From NCBI GenBank assembly GCA_022826725.1, contig JAJDUF010000016.1, positions 62,001 to 126,000 of the forward strand: a stretch of DNA of 64,000 nucleotides, in the 5' to 3' direction. Both the position numbers and the translations under genes were made by a program. Of this stretch, positions 27,567 to 37,356 are shown one piece after another; position 1 is the first letter of the stretch; each line of letters starts with the position of its first letter. The DNA is from Chloroflexota bacterium. GTDB lineage: Bacteria > Chloroflexota > UBA11872 > UBA12225 > JAJDUF01. The notes below the pieces were generated by a model. It saw only the letters and a program-made list of their open reading frames with translations, was not told where the DNA came from and searched no databases.

Positions 27567-27612
27567 CCTACCCCTAATCCCCTCCCTGAAAGGAAGGGGC
27601 CGGGGGTAGGTC
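27567..27612. repeat. Hairpin repeat next to the rpsK promoter
   Basis: CCTACCCCTAATCCCCTCCCTGAAAGGAAGGGGCCGGGGGTAGG, beginning two bases from the -35 box of the rpsK promoter. Confidence 0.8.
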
Positions 27613-27633
27613 CCGGTCGGCCAATAAGCCAGG

Positions 27634-27843
27634 CTAGAGCCGCCGCAGCGACAATATGCCCAGGAGCAGGCTGCCCAGTCCCCACCCAAGCAGGAACAAC
27701 TGATCGGTGACGTACCACAGGCCGACGGCAACGACGGTAATCAAGCTACAGGCGATCAACGCCAACCATGCCCGGACGCGCCCGGACGGAGCATCGCCCG
27801 AAAGCGGCCCACGCGGTGGGGGCGTCGGTGGTTGCGCCGTCAC
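27634..27843 (-). CDS. Small two-span membrane protein (69 aa)
   Basis: An open frame starting with GTG at 27843 behind GAGGTAC. A Pro-rich cytoplasmic N-terminus (about 25 residues) is followed by two hydrophobic helices with a short turn ([20 protein letters not shown] and [18 protein letters not shown]) and a basic end. No family recognised. Divergent from the PAC2 gene. Confidence 0.55.
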   Translation of the reverse strand: MTAQPPTPPPRGPLSGDAPSGRVRAWLALIACSLITVVAVGLWYVTDQLFLLGWGLGSLLLGILSLRRL

Positions 27844-27986
27844 ACGTACCTCACTTCCGGCTTAGGGGTAGCAGGGCGCGGGTCGTTCCGTGTAATGAAT
27901 ACCCTGCGCTGGCACCTGGTACATTACAGTATACCCTTAGAGGTACTGGATGGCAGTCGGAGTACACACAGGATCGAGGAACCACC

Positions 27987-28889
27987 GTGGACATCATGCG
28001 TATAGACCAGCGTCCGGCACTGCGGCAGCCGATCCTCATCACCGCCTTCTCCGGGTGGAACGATGCGGCAGAGGGAGCAACCTACGCCACGCGGATTATT
28101 CGGCGCCAGCGGCGCGCATCCCTCTTCGCGCACATCGAGGCGGAGGAATTCTTCGTGTTTACGGAGACCCGCCCCACGGTGCGCTTGCGGGCCGGGATGA
28201 CACGTGAGATCCGCTGGCCGGCGAACCGCCTGTACGCCAGCGCAACGCCGGACGAGAGTGCCGATCTCATCCTGCTGATCGGGACTGAGCCACAACTGCG
28301 CTGGCAGACCTTCTGCAACGGCATCATTGACCTGGCCCAAGACCTCGGCGTAGACAAGGTCATCACCCTGGGAGCACTGCTCGAAGCGACGCCGCACACC
28401 CGCCCCACGCCGGTGAGTGGCAACTCACCCGATCCCGAGCTGGCCGGTCGGCTCGCCGCGCGGGGCATGGGCGGCTCACGTTACGAAGGTCCGACCGGCA
28501 TCGTCGGCGTGCTGAACTCCAGCTGCCATAGCAACGGCCTCCCGGTCGCCAGCCTGTGGGCCAGCCAACCGCACTACTTGCAGGGCCACCGAAATCCGGC
28601 GGTGGCGCTGGCCCTGCTAGAGCATCTGAGCGCACTCGTTGACTTGGACTTGGATTTGACGATTGTCGAGCATCAGGCCAGGGCGTACCGGCGCCAGGTG
28701 GACGAGGCACTCGAGGAGCACCCCAAGATTAGTGCCTACGTCCAGGAGCTGGAGCAGAAGGCCGACAGCGATGCGGGCCGGACCGAGGCCGACGGCGGCC
28801 AGGAGGCATTGCCCAGCGGTGAGGACATGGTGCAGGAGCTTGAGCAGTGGCTGCGCCGGCAACGTGGGCCGACGACGGAGGACGAGTGA
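27987..28889 (+). CDS. PAC2-family (proteasome assembly chaperone-like) protein
   Basis: A 300-residue member of the PAC2 family found in actinobacteria and Chloroflexota. The opening ILITAFSGWNDAAEGATYAT, the acid LIGTEPQLRWQTF, ITLGALLEATPHTRPTPVSG, and GPTGIVGVLNSSCHSNGLPVASLWASQPHYLQG are the family pattern. The C-terminal 60 residues are charged and helical. In eukaryotes PAC2 helps build the 20S proteasome; the bacterial role is not established. I chose GTG 27987, which has GAGGA six bases upstream; ATG 27996 is the alternative. Confidence 0.9.
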   Translation: MDIMRIDQRPALRQPILITAFSGWNDAAEGATYATRIIRRQRRASLFAHIEAEEFFVFTETRPTVRLRAGMTREIRWPANRLYASATPDESADLILLIGTEPQLRWQTFCNGIIDLAQDLGVDKVITLGALLEATPHTRPTPVSGNSPDPELAGRLAARGMGGSRYEGPTGIVGVLNSSCHSNGLPVASLWASQPHYLQGHRNPAVALALLEHLSALVDLDLDLTIVEHQARAYRRQVDEALEEHPKISAYVQELEQKADSDAGRTEADGGQEALPSGEDMVQELEQWLRRQRGPTTEDE

Positions 28890-28894
28890 GCACG

Positions 28895-28928
28895 GGCCTC
28901 ATCCCCGGCCCCTTCCTCACAGGGGTAG
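28895..28928. repeat. Truncated hairpin repeat
   Basis: CCTCATCCCCGGCCCCTTCCTCACAGGGG, the left half of the common module followed directly by an A/T-rich tract (GATATTTTTGTC). Confidence 0.7.
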
Positions 28929-29059
28929 ATATTTTTGTCTGCATCAGGATTTGCCGGATGCAAGGATGGGTAGGATAGCGGCTACCGCCGGAATGGCGAG
29001 CGTCGGGGCGCGCTGAATCGCGTCCCGACACGCAATACCTCTCGTTGTGCGGGTGAATA

Positions 29060-29107
29060 GCCCCCCGCACTGCGGAGGGACGGGCGCAACATGCTGCGCC
29101 CCTACGG
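29060..29107. repeat. Composite repeat with GGGCGCA..TGCGCCC hairpin
   Basis: CCCCCCGCACTGCGGAGGG followed by ACGGGCGCAACATGCTGCGCCCCTACGG. The second part is a GGGCGCA/TGCGCCC stem seen again near 36040 and 45827. Confidence 0.8.
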
Positions 29108-29143
29108 CTTGGCCCATACCTGCCGCAGTCAATCCCCGACCGC

Positions 29144-29749
29144 CTAGTAGTCGCGGCGGCCCTCCAGCGCTCGACTCAGCGTGTAGTCGTCGGCGTACTC
29201 CAGATCGGAGCCAATCGGCAGCCCTTGGGCCAGGCGAGTGACCTGCACGCCGCTGGACTGGAGCCGGCTTCGCAACAGATTGGCGGTGGCCTCGCCTTCC
29301 ACGGTGGCATTCGTGGCGACGATGATCTCCTCGGGCGGCTCGTCGGCCACGCGCCGGACCAGTTCGCGGATACGTAGATCGTCCTCCAGCACCCCATCCA
29401 TCGGCGAGAACGAGCCGTGCAGAACATGGTACTGCCCGCGGTAGACGCCGGTGCGCTCCAGGGCCAGGACATCGAGCGGCTCCTCGACTACACAGATCCG
29501 CTGGCGGTCGCGGGTAGGGTCGGTACAGATGTGGCAAGGATCGTGGGTACCGAGATTGAAGCAGGTGTTGCAGGTGAGGATTTTCTCCTTGAGGTCCAGA
29601 ATGGCCGCCGCCAACGACTGCGCTTCCTCGGCAGACTGACGCAGCAGAAAGTACGTCAGCCGTTGGGCCGTCTTCGGACCGATGGTCGGGAGCTTGCCGA
29701 ACTCGGCAATCAGCCGGGCAATAGGCTCCGCGAGCGTTTGCGCTGTCAT
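29144..29749 (-). CDS. recR: Recombination mediator RecR
   Basis: A 201-residue RecR, partner of RecO/RecF in loading RecA at gaps. The helix-hairpin-helix KLPTIGPKTAQRL, the zinc finger CNTCFNLGTHDPCHIC and the Toprim segment ICVVEEPLDVLALERTG..YHVLHG are all present, length is normal. It ends the dnaX-ybaB-recR string, a widely conserved order. Confidence 0.97.
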   Translation of the reverse strand: MTAQTLAEPIARLIAEFGKLPTIGPKTAQRLTYFLLRQSAEEAQSLAAAILDLKEKILTCNTCFNLGTHDPCHICTDPTRDRQRICVVEEPLDVLALERTGVYRGQYHVLHGSFSPMDGVLEDDLRIRELVRRVADEPPEEIIVATNATVEGEATANLLRSRLQSSGVQVTRLAQGLPIGSDLEYADDYTLSRALEGRRDY

Positions 29750-29786
29750 GAGGTTGCCGTGCCGCCCCTGTGGGCCGTTGCCGTGG

Positions 29787-30086
29787 CTAGAAACCGAGGT
29801 TGCCGAGGCCCAAGCCGCCGGTGAGGGCGCCGAGCCGCTTGCCGGCCAACTCCTGGGACTTCGTCAACGCCTCGGTGAAGGCAGCGAGGATCAAGTCCTC
29901 GAGCAGTGAGACATCTTCCGGGTCTACGACGTCCGGGTTAATCTCGACGGACTGGACCTGCTGCTGCCCGGTCATCGTCACGACGACCGCCCCACCCCCG
30001 GCGGTGCCCTCGATAGTCTCTTGGGCAAGCTCATCCTGAATCTTCACCATCTTGTTCTGCATCCTACGCAGCATTTTCATGTTCAT
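29787..30086 (-). CDS. ybaB: YbaB/EbfC nucleoid-associated protein
   Basis: A 99-residue DNA-binding protein. The N-terminal helix MKMLRRMQNKMVKIQDELAQ, the strands TIEGTAGGGAVVVTMTGQQQVQSVEINP and the second helix LLEDLILAAFTEAL match the family; the Gly-rich tail is typical. Its ATG overlaps the dnaX stop by four bases, so translation is coupled. It lies between dnaX and recR as in most bacteria. Confidence 0.95.
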   Translation of the reverse strand: MNMKMLRRMQNKMVKIQDELAQETIEGTAGGGAVVVTMTGQQQVQSVEINPDVVDPEDVSLLEDLILAAFTEALTKSQELAGKRLGALTGGLGLGNLGF

Positions 30087-31858
30087 GCGCGTTCTCCTTG
30101 TCCGGGAGTTGTGGTCGGCTCGGCCGCGTCGGCCGTCTCTTCAATGATAGTCGCTCCGGGGAAAGCCGTCTTGAGCGCATGGCGGACTACCGGGTCCGTG
30201 CGCTGAGGGCTGGCGGCGGCCACACTGCGCTCCGCGGCGCCTTTGGCCACGACGCGCACGCGGAGGGGCCGGTCGAACACCCGTTGCAGGGCCTTCTCCG
30301 TGAGCATGCGGTTCTCTGGCTTCTCAAGTCGCCCAGCGTGAAAAGTAGATATGCCCTCCAAGGTCACTTCATCGCCGTGTACCGCCGCAACCCGCGTATC
30401 GCGGAGCACAGCCACGAGGCTGCTACCGTTTTTTACCCGGCTCAACAACTGAAAAATCGCCGGCCAGCGCGATTCGACGGCGGCCACCGACAGCGGCCCA
30501 TCGCCGGCCGGCGCCGCGCGTTCTGCGGGCTGCGGTGCGGCGGGAGCGGGGGACGGGGCCGCCACTTGGGGCGCCGGGGTGGATTGGTCACCTTGCGGCG
30601 CTGCCGGCTCGCTCGGCGATGCGGCGGCGGGCGGGGTAGCCGTCTCTGCGCGTGCCGGCTCAGGATCGGCGGCCTGGCGGCTGTCCGGGGCCGGGGTCGG
30701 CTGCGCGGCGGGAGCCGGCTGCGTCGCGGGTGAGGGGGGAGTGGCAGCGGCCGCCGGTGCCGCGTCGCTCGCGGCGACAAGCGCCTGCACCGCCGCAAGC
30801 TCCAGCGGTAGCTGCGGCTGGACCGTGCTGCTCCGCAAGCCTTGATCCGCTTCGGTAAAGAGGCGGAGCCAACGGACCAGGGCCGGGAGGTCGGCGCGGC
30901 GGCTGCGCGCCCGGACGGACTCCTGCTCTTCCTGGCTCAACGATAGCCCGGCGGGGGTGGTGACACCGCTGTGGGCCAGCAGCAGGGCACGCAAGAAGCC
31001 GACAAGCTGGCGACCGAACTCGCGCAAGTCCGCGCCGCGGTCGCTGACGGTCTGGAGCGTGGTCAGCGCCGCGGCCAAGTCACCATCGAGGAGCGCATCG
31101 GCCATGCTCAGGACCAACGCTTGATCGGAGAGACCGAGCATGTCTTGCAGGTGTCCGACGTTGATCGTCTGCCCGGCGAACGAGGCGGCCTGATCGAGGA
31201 GGCTCAAGGCGTCGCGGACGCTGCCCGTCGCGAGGCGAGCGACGAACTCCAGCGCCGCATCGTCCACGGCAAGCTCTTCACGCTGGCTGACCGTCCGCAG
31301 ATGTCGCACCAAGTCGGTCGTGGCAACGGGCTTGAAGTCGAACCGCTGACAGCGGGAAAGCACGGTGGGCGGCACCTTCTGCGGGTCGGTCGTGGCGAGC
31401 ACGAAGATGACGTGCGGCGGTGGCTCTTCCAGCGTCTTCAGCAGCGCATTGAACGCGCTGGTTGACAGCATGTGGACTTCGTCAATGATGTAGACCTTGT
31501 AGCGCCCCTCGGCCGGCCGGCGGCCGACTTTCTCGCGCAGGTCACGAATATCGTCCACGCCGGTATTGGAGGCGCCGTCAATCTCGATCATCAGGTCGAG
31601 CTGTGCGCCGCGCTTGATCACCAGGCAATGGTCACACTGATCGCACGGCTCCGGTTGCATGCCCTGCTGGCAGTTGACGGCCTTGGCCAGCAGACGCGCC
31701 GTGGTCGTCTTGCCGGTGCCGCGCGGACCGGTGAAGAGGTAGGCGTGAGCAAGCTGGTCGGGCCGCGCCAACGCATTGCGGAGCGTGCGGACGATATGCT
31801 CCTGCCCGACGACATCGGTGAAGGTCTGGGGGCGCCACGTGTTATAGAGGGAGGTCAC
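30083..31858 (-). CDS. dnaX: DNA polymerase III subunit gamma/tau
   Basis: A 591-residue clamp-loader ATPase. Walker A is FTGPRGTGKTTTARLLAKA with Lys50, the zinc cluster includes EPCDQCDHC, Walker B is YIIDEVHMLS and the SRC-like motif follows TVLSRCQRFDF. Domain III ends near 365. A Pro/Ala-rich low-complexity linker (about 375-465) precedes a C-terminal tau-like domain. I see no slippery heptamer with hairpin for a short gamma form, though the GC-rich linker makes one hard to exclude. Confidence 0.96.
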   Translation of the reverse strand: MTSLYNTWRPQTFTDVVGQEHIVRTLRNALARPDQLAHAYLFTGPRGTGKTTTARLLAKAVNCQQGMQPEPCDQCDHCLVIKRGAQLDLMIEIDGASNTGVDDIRDLREKVGRRPAEGRYKVYIIDEVHMLSTSAFNALLKTLEEPPPHVIFVLATTDPQKVPPTVLSRCQRFDFKPVATTDLVRHLRTVSQREELAVDDAALEFVARLATGSVRDALSLLDQAASFAGQTINVGHLQDMLGLSDQALVLSMADALLDGDLAAALTTLQTVSDRGADLREFGRQLVGFLRALLLAHSGVTTPAGLSLSQEEQESVRARSRRADLPALVRWLRLFTEADQGLRSSTVQPQLPLELAAVQALVAASDAAPAAAATPPSPATQPAPAAQPTPAPDSRQAADPEPARAETATPPAAASPSEPAAPQGDQSTPAPQVAAPSPAPAAPQPAERAAPAGDGPLSVAAVESRWPAIFQLLSRVKNGSSLVAVLRDTRVAAVHGDEVTLEGISTFHAGRLEKPENRMLTEKALQRVFDRPLRVRVVAKGAAERSVAAASPQRTDPVVRHALKTAFPGATIIEETADAAEPTTTPGQGERA

Positions 31859-32094
31859 TTGGTGCTACTCCGTCCTCGCTCCGGTTGTGGGCTACACGCA
31901 TATGAACGCCGCCGGGCCGGCACCGGCGGCTGCCGGTGTGGTCACGAGCGGCCGCCGGCAGGTCCACGAGGCTGCTGCCGGCGTCAGCGTACCAGCGCAG
32001 TGACCGGCCGGCCTTGACCAACTACCGCTAGGGAGGAGTGGTCGCGCACCCCCTTTTGATCCTGCCACCCGACGTACAGAGACCGGCCGGCTTA

Positions 32095-32196
32095 GGCCAG
32101 GCTGTCCTGCGGCACCCAGGACGGTCCCCTTACCGCTGCTTCCTTCCGGACCTGACGGGGTTCGGAGTGCCCTGCCGCGCAGGACCCAGCCCTCAA
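32095..32196 (-). ncRNA. ffs: Signal recognition particle RNA, small bacterial type
   Basis: The minus strand carries the conserved SRP apical loop region CAGGTCCGGAAGGAAGCAGC and the following GGTAAGG. Flanking arms pair: GTCCTGCG..GCA (up to 32185) with TGCCGCAGGAC (from 32104), and GGGCTG (32192-32187) with CAGCCT (32104-32099). This gives a hairpin of about 100 nt. The RNA scaffolds Ffh in co-translational membrane targeting. Ends are estimated from pairing. Confidence 0.92.
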
Positions 32197-32371
32197 CACC
32201 AGACGCTCAATGCCGTCTCGGGTGGCGCCAGACCGGGAGGGGGGATTCAACCCCGCTGTAGCGGATTGCGGGTGCAGGGTACCGCTAGCACCCCATCTAG
32301 CACGACCATAGGAAATCGTAGCGTGGGGACGGAGGCCTGTCAATGGGGGTGTTAGGCCTCACCCCCTGACG

Positions 32372-32453
32372 GGCCACAGCCGCACGGATAGTGCCAGGTG
32401 TGGTGGGCGGGCCTCACCCCCCGGCCCCCTCTCCAACATTTGGAGAGGGGGAG
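32372..32453. repeat. 57-bp direct repeat (right copy 3' of tRNA-Ser) plus hairpin module
   Basis: Bases 32372-32428 match 32624-32680 with one mismatch. The copy continues into a CTCTCCAACATTTGGAGAG hairpin to 32453, where the other copy has a different hairpin. Confidence 0.9.
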
Positions 32454-32485
32454 TCGGGCCGGGCCAGGGCCAGCCGCAGATGGTG

Positions 32486-32572
<87 letters not shown>

Positions 32573-32592
32573 GCGTGGCCAGTCTGGTAACG

Positions 32593-32598
32593 AGTATA
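32593..32598 (-). promoter_or_regulatory. Extended -10 box of tRNA-Ser
   Basis: The minus strand reads TTGCTATACT, an extended -10, 21 bases upstream of the tRNA 5' end. No good -35 hexamer is present at the normal distance. Confidence 0.55.
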
Positions 32599-32623
32599 GC
32601 AAGCCGGACCTACCCCGATGACC

Positions 32624-32695
32624 GGCCACAGCCGCACGGATGGTGCCAGGTGTGGTGGGCGGGCCTCACCCCCCGGCCCCGTTGCGGCGGGGGAG
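32624..32695. repeat. 57-bp direct repeat (left copy 5' of tRNA-Ser) plus hairpin
   Basis: Bases 32624-32680 duplicate 32372-32428 with one mismatch. The copy runs into a CCCCGTTGCGGCGGGG hairpin. Confidence 0.9.
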
Positions 32696-32715
32696 GGAGT
32701 GTGCGGTGGCGGCGG

Positions 32716-33477
32716 CTAGATCATGAGGTCGCCGCCGTTGATGTCGAGGGAGGCGCCGGTGATGTAGGCGGCGCGGTCGGAGGCGAGGAACGCGACCAGC
32801 TCGGCGACCTCCTCCGGAGCACCAAGGCGGGCGATGGGAAAGCTGGCGGCGTAGGCGCTCGTTTGCTCGTCGCTGATCGTCGCGCGGACCATCTCGGTAT
32901 CAATCAAGCCAGGGCACACGGCGTTCACGGTGATCCCATAAGGGGCAGCTTCTTTGGCCAAGTGGCGAGTGAAACCCAATACGCCGGCCTTGGCCGCCGT
33001 GTAGTGCGCGCCACCGACGGTGCTGACGTTCTTGCCGGCCGTCGAGGAGAAGTTGACGATGCGTCCCCAGCCGGCCTCGCGCATGGCCGGGAGGACTGCC
33101 CGCGAGCAGAGGTACGTGCCCTTCAGGTTGACGTTGACGACGAGGTCCCACTCGGCCTCTTCGATGTCAATGACGGCGGTTGGTCGGAGCACGCCGGCGT
33201 TGTTGATGAGGATGTGGATGCCGCCATAGCGGTCCAGGGTCGCCGCGACGATGCCGCGCACATCCTCGCTCGACGCTACGTCGCCCGGCACCGCCAACGC
33301 CGTGTGGCCGGCGGCCCGGAGTGCGGCGGCCGAGCAGACGGCCGCCGCGGCGTTCACGTCGTTGATCACGAGGCTGGCACCGGCGGCGGCCAGTCTGTGG
33401 GCTACGGCATAGCCCATGCCTTGGCCGGCGCCGGTCACAATGGCGACCTTGCCGGCTAGCTCCGTCGTATCTGTCAT
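32716..33477 (-). CDS. Short-chain dehydrogenase/reductase (FabG-like)
   Basis: A 253-residue classical SDR. NAD(P) motif TGAGQGMG, NNAGVL, catalytic Ser in VNFSSTAGKN, Tyr and Lys in HYTAAKAG, and the C-terminal GASLDINGGDLMI are all present. It starts four bases after the 2-amino-3-ketobutyrate CoA ligase stop and is surely cotranscribed with it. That pairing hints at a dehydrogenase of a hydroxy-amino-acid or related alcohol in the same pathway, for instance threonine, but SDR sequence alone does not show substrate. Confidence 0.9.
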   Translation of the reverse strand: MTDTTELAGKVAIVTGAGQGMGYAVAHRLAAAGASLVINDVNAAAAVCSAAALRAAGHTALAVPGDVASSEDVRGIVAATLDRYGGIHILINNAGVLRPTAVIDIEEAEWDLVVNVNLKGTYLCSRAVLPAMREAGWGRIVNFSSTAGKNVSTVGGAHYTAAKAGVLGFTRHLAKEAAPYGITVNAVCPGLIDTEMVRATISDEQTSAYAASFPIARLGAPEEVAELVAFLASDRAAYITGASLDINGGDLMI

Positions 33478-33481
33478 CACC

Positions 33482-34669
<1,188 letters not shown>

Positions 34670-34703
34670 GGGGCATGGCTCCTTTAACTCGCGCGTTTCC
34701 CGG

Positions 34704-35891
34704 TCACGCTCTCCCCAGGCGCTGATCCTCGGCGGCATACCACTCATGCAGATCGCGGGGCATCGGCGTCGGCGGCCCGGCGCCCTGCTCGCGTCGCCAG
34801 CGTACCAGGGGATGGTCGCGCTGCGGCTGCGGCAGGTCTACGCGCCGTCCGTACACGGCCGACTCGAACACCCCCAGCATGATCTCCATGATGTGGCGGC
34901 CCTCGATCCCGCTGCACTCGTGGTCCCGGCCCTCGTCGAGCGCGCGGACATACTCCTCGACAAACCAGTAGTCGGCCGGGTCGGCCGGGCTGCGCGGATC
35001 GTAGTGATCGGGATAGAGCGGATCGAGCGGCTGCCAGTTGCCGTGCTCGCCGCCGGGCAGGTGGTGCGGATGGGGGAGCCACCAGGCGCCTTCGACACGC
35101 TTGCTGGCGTTCATCACTAACCGCCCCTCCGTACCGTACACCTCGAGCGTGTAGGCGGCCGAGGCCGCGCCGACGCCGGGGAAACGGTGCTGCAGGAGCG
35201 TGCCGGTGGCGTTGTGGTCGAACTCCAGCGTGGCGGTCACATGCTCGCCGGCAATGGTGCCGGAACCGCGCGGGCCTTCCAGCACGTCCTCCGGCCCGAT
35301 CCGGTGTCCGTCCGTCGTGGCGATGCCCGACACGCTGCGGACGTGGCCGCCGAAGCGCAGCATGTTGTTCAGCATGTGGGTGCCGATGTCGAGCAGGCCG
35401 TAGCCGCCGTAGTAGCCCTTGCCGCTGCCGTAGATGTACCGCACCTGGCCGATACGCCCGGCGGCGTTCGCTTGGGCGACGGCCTGCATGTAGGGACTCA
35501 CCCGGCCCTGCTGATGCACGGCGACGCGCACACCCTTCTGTTCCGCCTTGGCGATAATCTCGTCCGCTTGCGCGAGGTCTTGGCAAAGAGGCTTCTCCAC
35601 CTCGATATTGGCGCCGTACTCCAAGACGCGCATCGCCAGCGGGTAGTGGAACTCGATGCCGACCGGGATCGCCACGATGTCGGGCTGCACCTCGCGCATC
35701 ATCGCGTCGAGATCGCGGTAGCGCGCGGATGGCGGCACACCGACCTCGGCGCCGAGGGTGTCGAGCAACTCTTGGACGAGATCGCAGAGGGCGACGATGT
35801 CCGTGCGCGGGTGGGCGTGGTAGGCGCGCGCCTCGGCCGTGCCGCGATTGCGGCAGCCCAAGATGGCTACGCGGTAGTTCTGCACGGTCAT
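34704..35891 (-). CDS. Gfo/Idh/MocA-family oxidoreductase, paralogue 1
   Basis: A 395-residue NAD(P)-dependent oxidoreductase. The Rossmann segment is [15 protein letters not shown], the family Lys is in [11 protein letters not shown], and the substrate-side region has [20 protein letters not shown]. The C-terminal [11 protein letters not shown] is shared with its two neighbours. Such enzymes oxidise or reduce sugars, inositols or similar polyols. The ATG at 35891 is preceded by GTGAGGTCC, which belongs to an intergenic repeat. kbl follows 34 bases downstream. Confidence 0.92.
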   Translation of the reverse strand: MTVQNYRVAILGCRNRGTAEARAYHAHPRTDIVALCDLVQELLDTLGAEVGVPPSARYRDLDAMMREVQPDIVAIPVGIEFHYPLAMRVLEYGANIEVEKPLCQDLAQADEIIAKAEQKGVRVAVHQQGRVSPYMQAVAQANAAGRIGQVRYIYGSGKGYYGGYGLLDIGTHMLNNMLRFGGHVRSVSGIATTDGHRIGPEDVLEGPRGSGTIAGEHVTATLEFDHNATGTLLQHRFPGVGAASAAYTLEVYGTEGRLVMNASKRVEGAWWLPHPHHLPGGEHGNWQPLDPLYPDHYDPRSPADPADYWFVEEYVRALDEGRDHECSGIEGRHIMEIMLGVFESAVYGRRVDLPQPQRDHPLVRWRREQGAGPPTPMPRDLHEWYAAEDQRLGRA

Positions 35892-35893
35892 GG

Positions 35894-36063
35894 ACCTCAC
35901 CCCCGGCCCCTCTCCACCATGCGGAGAGGGGAGTCTGGATTCCCGCTTTCGCGGGAATGACGTGCCTCAGCCTTTTCCCTTTAGGGAAGGGTGGATGACA
36001 CCGCCCCCTATGGTCCCCCCGCTGTGCGGGGGGACGGGCGCAGCACGCTGCGCCCCTTCGGCA
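35894..36063. repeat. Composite array of four repeat modules
   Basis: In order: CCTCACCCCCGGCCCCTCTCC..GGAGAGGGG (35894-35931), ATTCCCGC..GCGGGAAT (about 35939-35958), a CCTTTTCCCTTTAGGGAAGG copy, then CCCCCTATGGTCCCCCCGCTGTGCGGGGGG and GGGCGCAGCACGCTGCGCCC up to 36063. This is the most complete set of modules in the window. Confidence 0.9.
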
Positions 36064-36092
36064 CGGACCGCAATCTACGCTTGTACGATCAC

Positions 36093-37274
36093 TCAACTCC
36101 GGCCGAGCCGCCGGTCTTCGGCGACGAGCCAGTCACTATAGGAGCGCGACACGGGAGGTGGCGGATCGTCCAGCCCGTGCTCGCGCCGCCAGCGGAGCAG
36201 CGGATGGTCGCGGCCGGGCTGTGGCAACTCGACGCGCCGGCCGTAGGCCGCCGACTCGAAAATGCCCATCATGATCTCCACGATGTGCCGGCCTTCATCG
36301 CCGCTGCACGCATGATCGCGATCTTCGTCGAGCGCCCGCACGTACTCGTCGGCAAAGGCGAAATCGTCGGGCGAGGCACTACTCGCCGGGTCGTACAACT
36401 CGGGATAGATCGGGTCCAGCCGCTCCCAGCGGTTGTTTGTGCCATCGGGGAGGTGATGCGGCGTCGGCATACACCACGCGCCGCCCGTTTCGCGCCCGGA
36501 GGCATTGAAGAGGAGACGGCCTTCGGTGCCGTATAGCTCGAGCGAGTAGGCTTCGAGCTGCACGACGGGGAAACGGTGCTGGAGGAGCGTGCCGGTGACG
36601 TTGTCGCCGAACTGAAGGGTGGCGGTGATACTCTCCCCCGTGATGGTGCCCATGCCGGCGGGCGAGGTGTGAACGTCATCGGGTGTGACGAGCCGCCCGT
36701 CGGTCAAGGCCACGGCGCTCACGCTGCGGCAGCGCTCGCCGAACTGGAGCATATTGTTCAGCATGTGGGTGCCAATGTTCATCAGACCGTAGCCGCCATA
36801 GTAGCCTTTGCCGCTGCCGGTGATGTAGCGCAACCGACCAATGCGGCCCTCTTGGAAAGCCCGGAACGTAGCCTGCATGTTCGGGCCGGCGCGGCTCTGC
36901 TGGTGGACAGCTACCTTGACGCCCTGGGCCTGGGCTTTGGCGATCACGGCGTCGGCCTGTTCGAGGTCAATGCACATCGGCTTCTCGACCTCGATGTTGA
37001 CGCCGTGCTCCAGGACGCGCATGGATAGCTCGTAGTGCAGTTCGGTGGCGGTGGGGATGGCCACGATGTCCGGCTGCACCTCCTCGATCATCTTGTCGAG
37101 GTCGGTGTAGCGAGCGGAGGGCGGCACCTCGAACTCGTCACCCAGCTTATTGAAGCGCTCGGGGATGAGATCGCAGAGGCCGACGAGGTCGGTGCGCGGA
37201 TGGGCGTAGTAGGCCCGGCCGGCGGCGGTGCCGCGCCCGCGGCAGCCCAGGAGTGCCACGCGGTAGGTCTTCAT
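36093..37274 (-). CDS. Gfo/Idh/MocA-family oxidoreductase, paralogue 2
   Basis: A 393-residue paralogue. RVALLGCRGRGTAAG is the NAD(P) site, IEVEKPMCIDL holds the family Lys, and [20 protein letters not shown] matches its neighbours. ATG 37274 follows AAGGAGAAAGC. It shares most of its length with the genes on both sides, with differences concentrated in the central substrate-binding part (HTSPAGMGTITGESITATLQFG), suggesting related but distinct substrates. Confidence 0.92.
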   Translation of the reverse strand: MKTYRVALLGCRGRGTAAGRAYYAHPRTDLVGLCDLIPERFNKLGDEFEVPPSARYTDLDKMIEEVQPDIVAIPTATELHYELSMRVLEHGVNIEVEKPMCIDLEQADAVIAKAQAQGVKVAVHQQSRAGPNMQATFRAFQEGRIGRLRYITGSGKGYYGGYGLMNIGTHMLNNMLQFGERCRSVSAVALTDGRLVTPDDVHTSPAGMGTITGESITATLQFGDNVTGTLLQHRFPVVQLEAYSLELYGTEGRLLFNASGRETGGAWCMPTPHHLPDGTNNRWERLDPIYPELYDPASSASPDDFAFADEYVRALDEDRDHACSGDEGRHIVEIMMGIFESAAYGRRVELPQPGRDHPLLRWRREHGLDDPPPPVSRSYSDWLVAEDRRLGRS

Positions 37275-37313
37275 CGTTGCTTTCTCCTTGGAGTTATCCT
37301 CAGTGCCCGGCTG

Positions 37314-37350
37314 CCCTCACCCTAGCCCTCTCCCAGGGGGAGAGGGGATG
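37314..37350. repeat. Hairpin repeat
   Basis: CCTCACCCTAGCCCTCTCCCAGGGGGAGAGGGG in the gap between two Gfo/Idh/MocA genes. Confidence 0.8.
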
Positions 37351-37356
37351 CGGCGG

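Noticed and set aside
28930..28965. Hairpin TGCATC..GATGCA near an A/T tract downstream of the PAC2 gene
   Set aside because: The T-run lies before, not after, the hairpin in the direction of transcription, and the stem is only six pairs with a mismatch.
30360..30800. Programmed frameshift in dnaX
   Set aside because: I found no A-rich slippery heptamer with downstream hairpin in the linker; a short form cannot be supported.
34744..36096. Open frame of 450 codons in a second frame of the same strand as the first Gfo/Idh/MocA gene
   Set aside because: Arg/Ala/His-rich translation with no motifs; the other frame carries a complete oxidoreductase.
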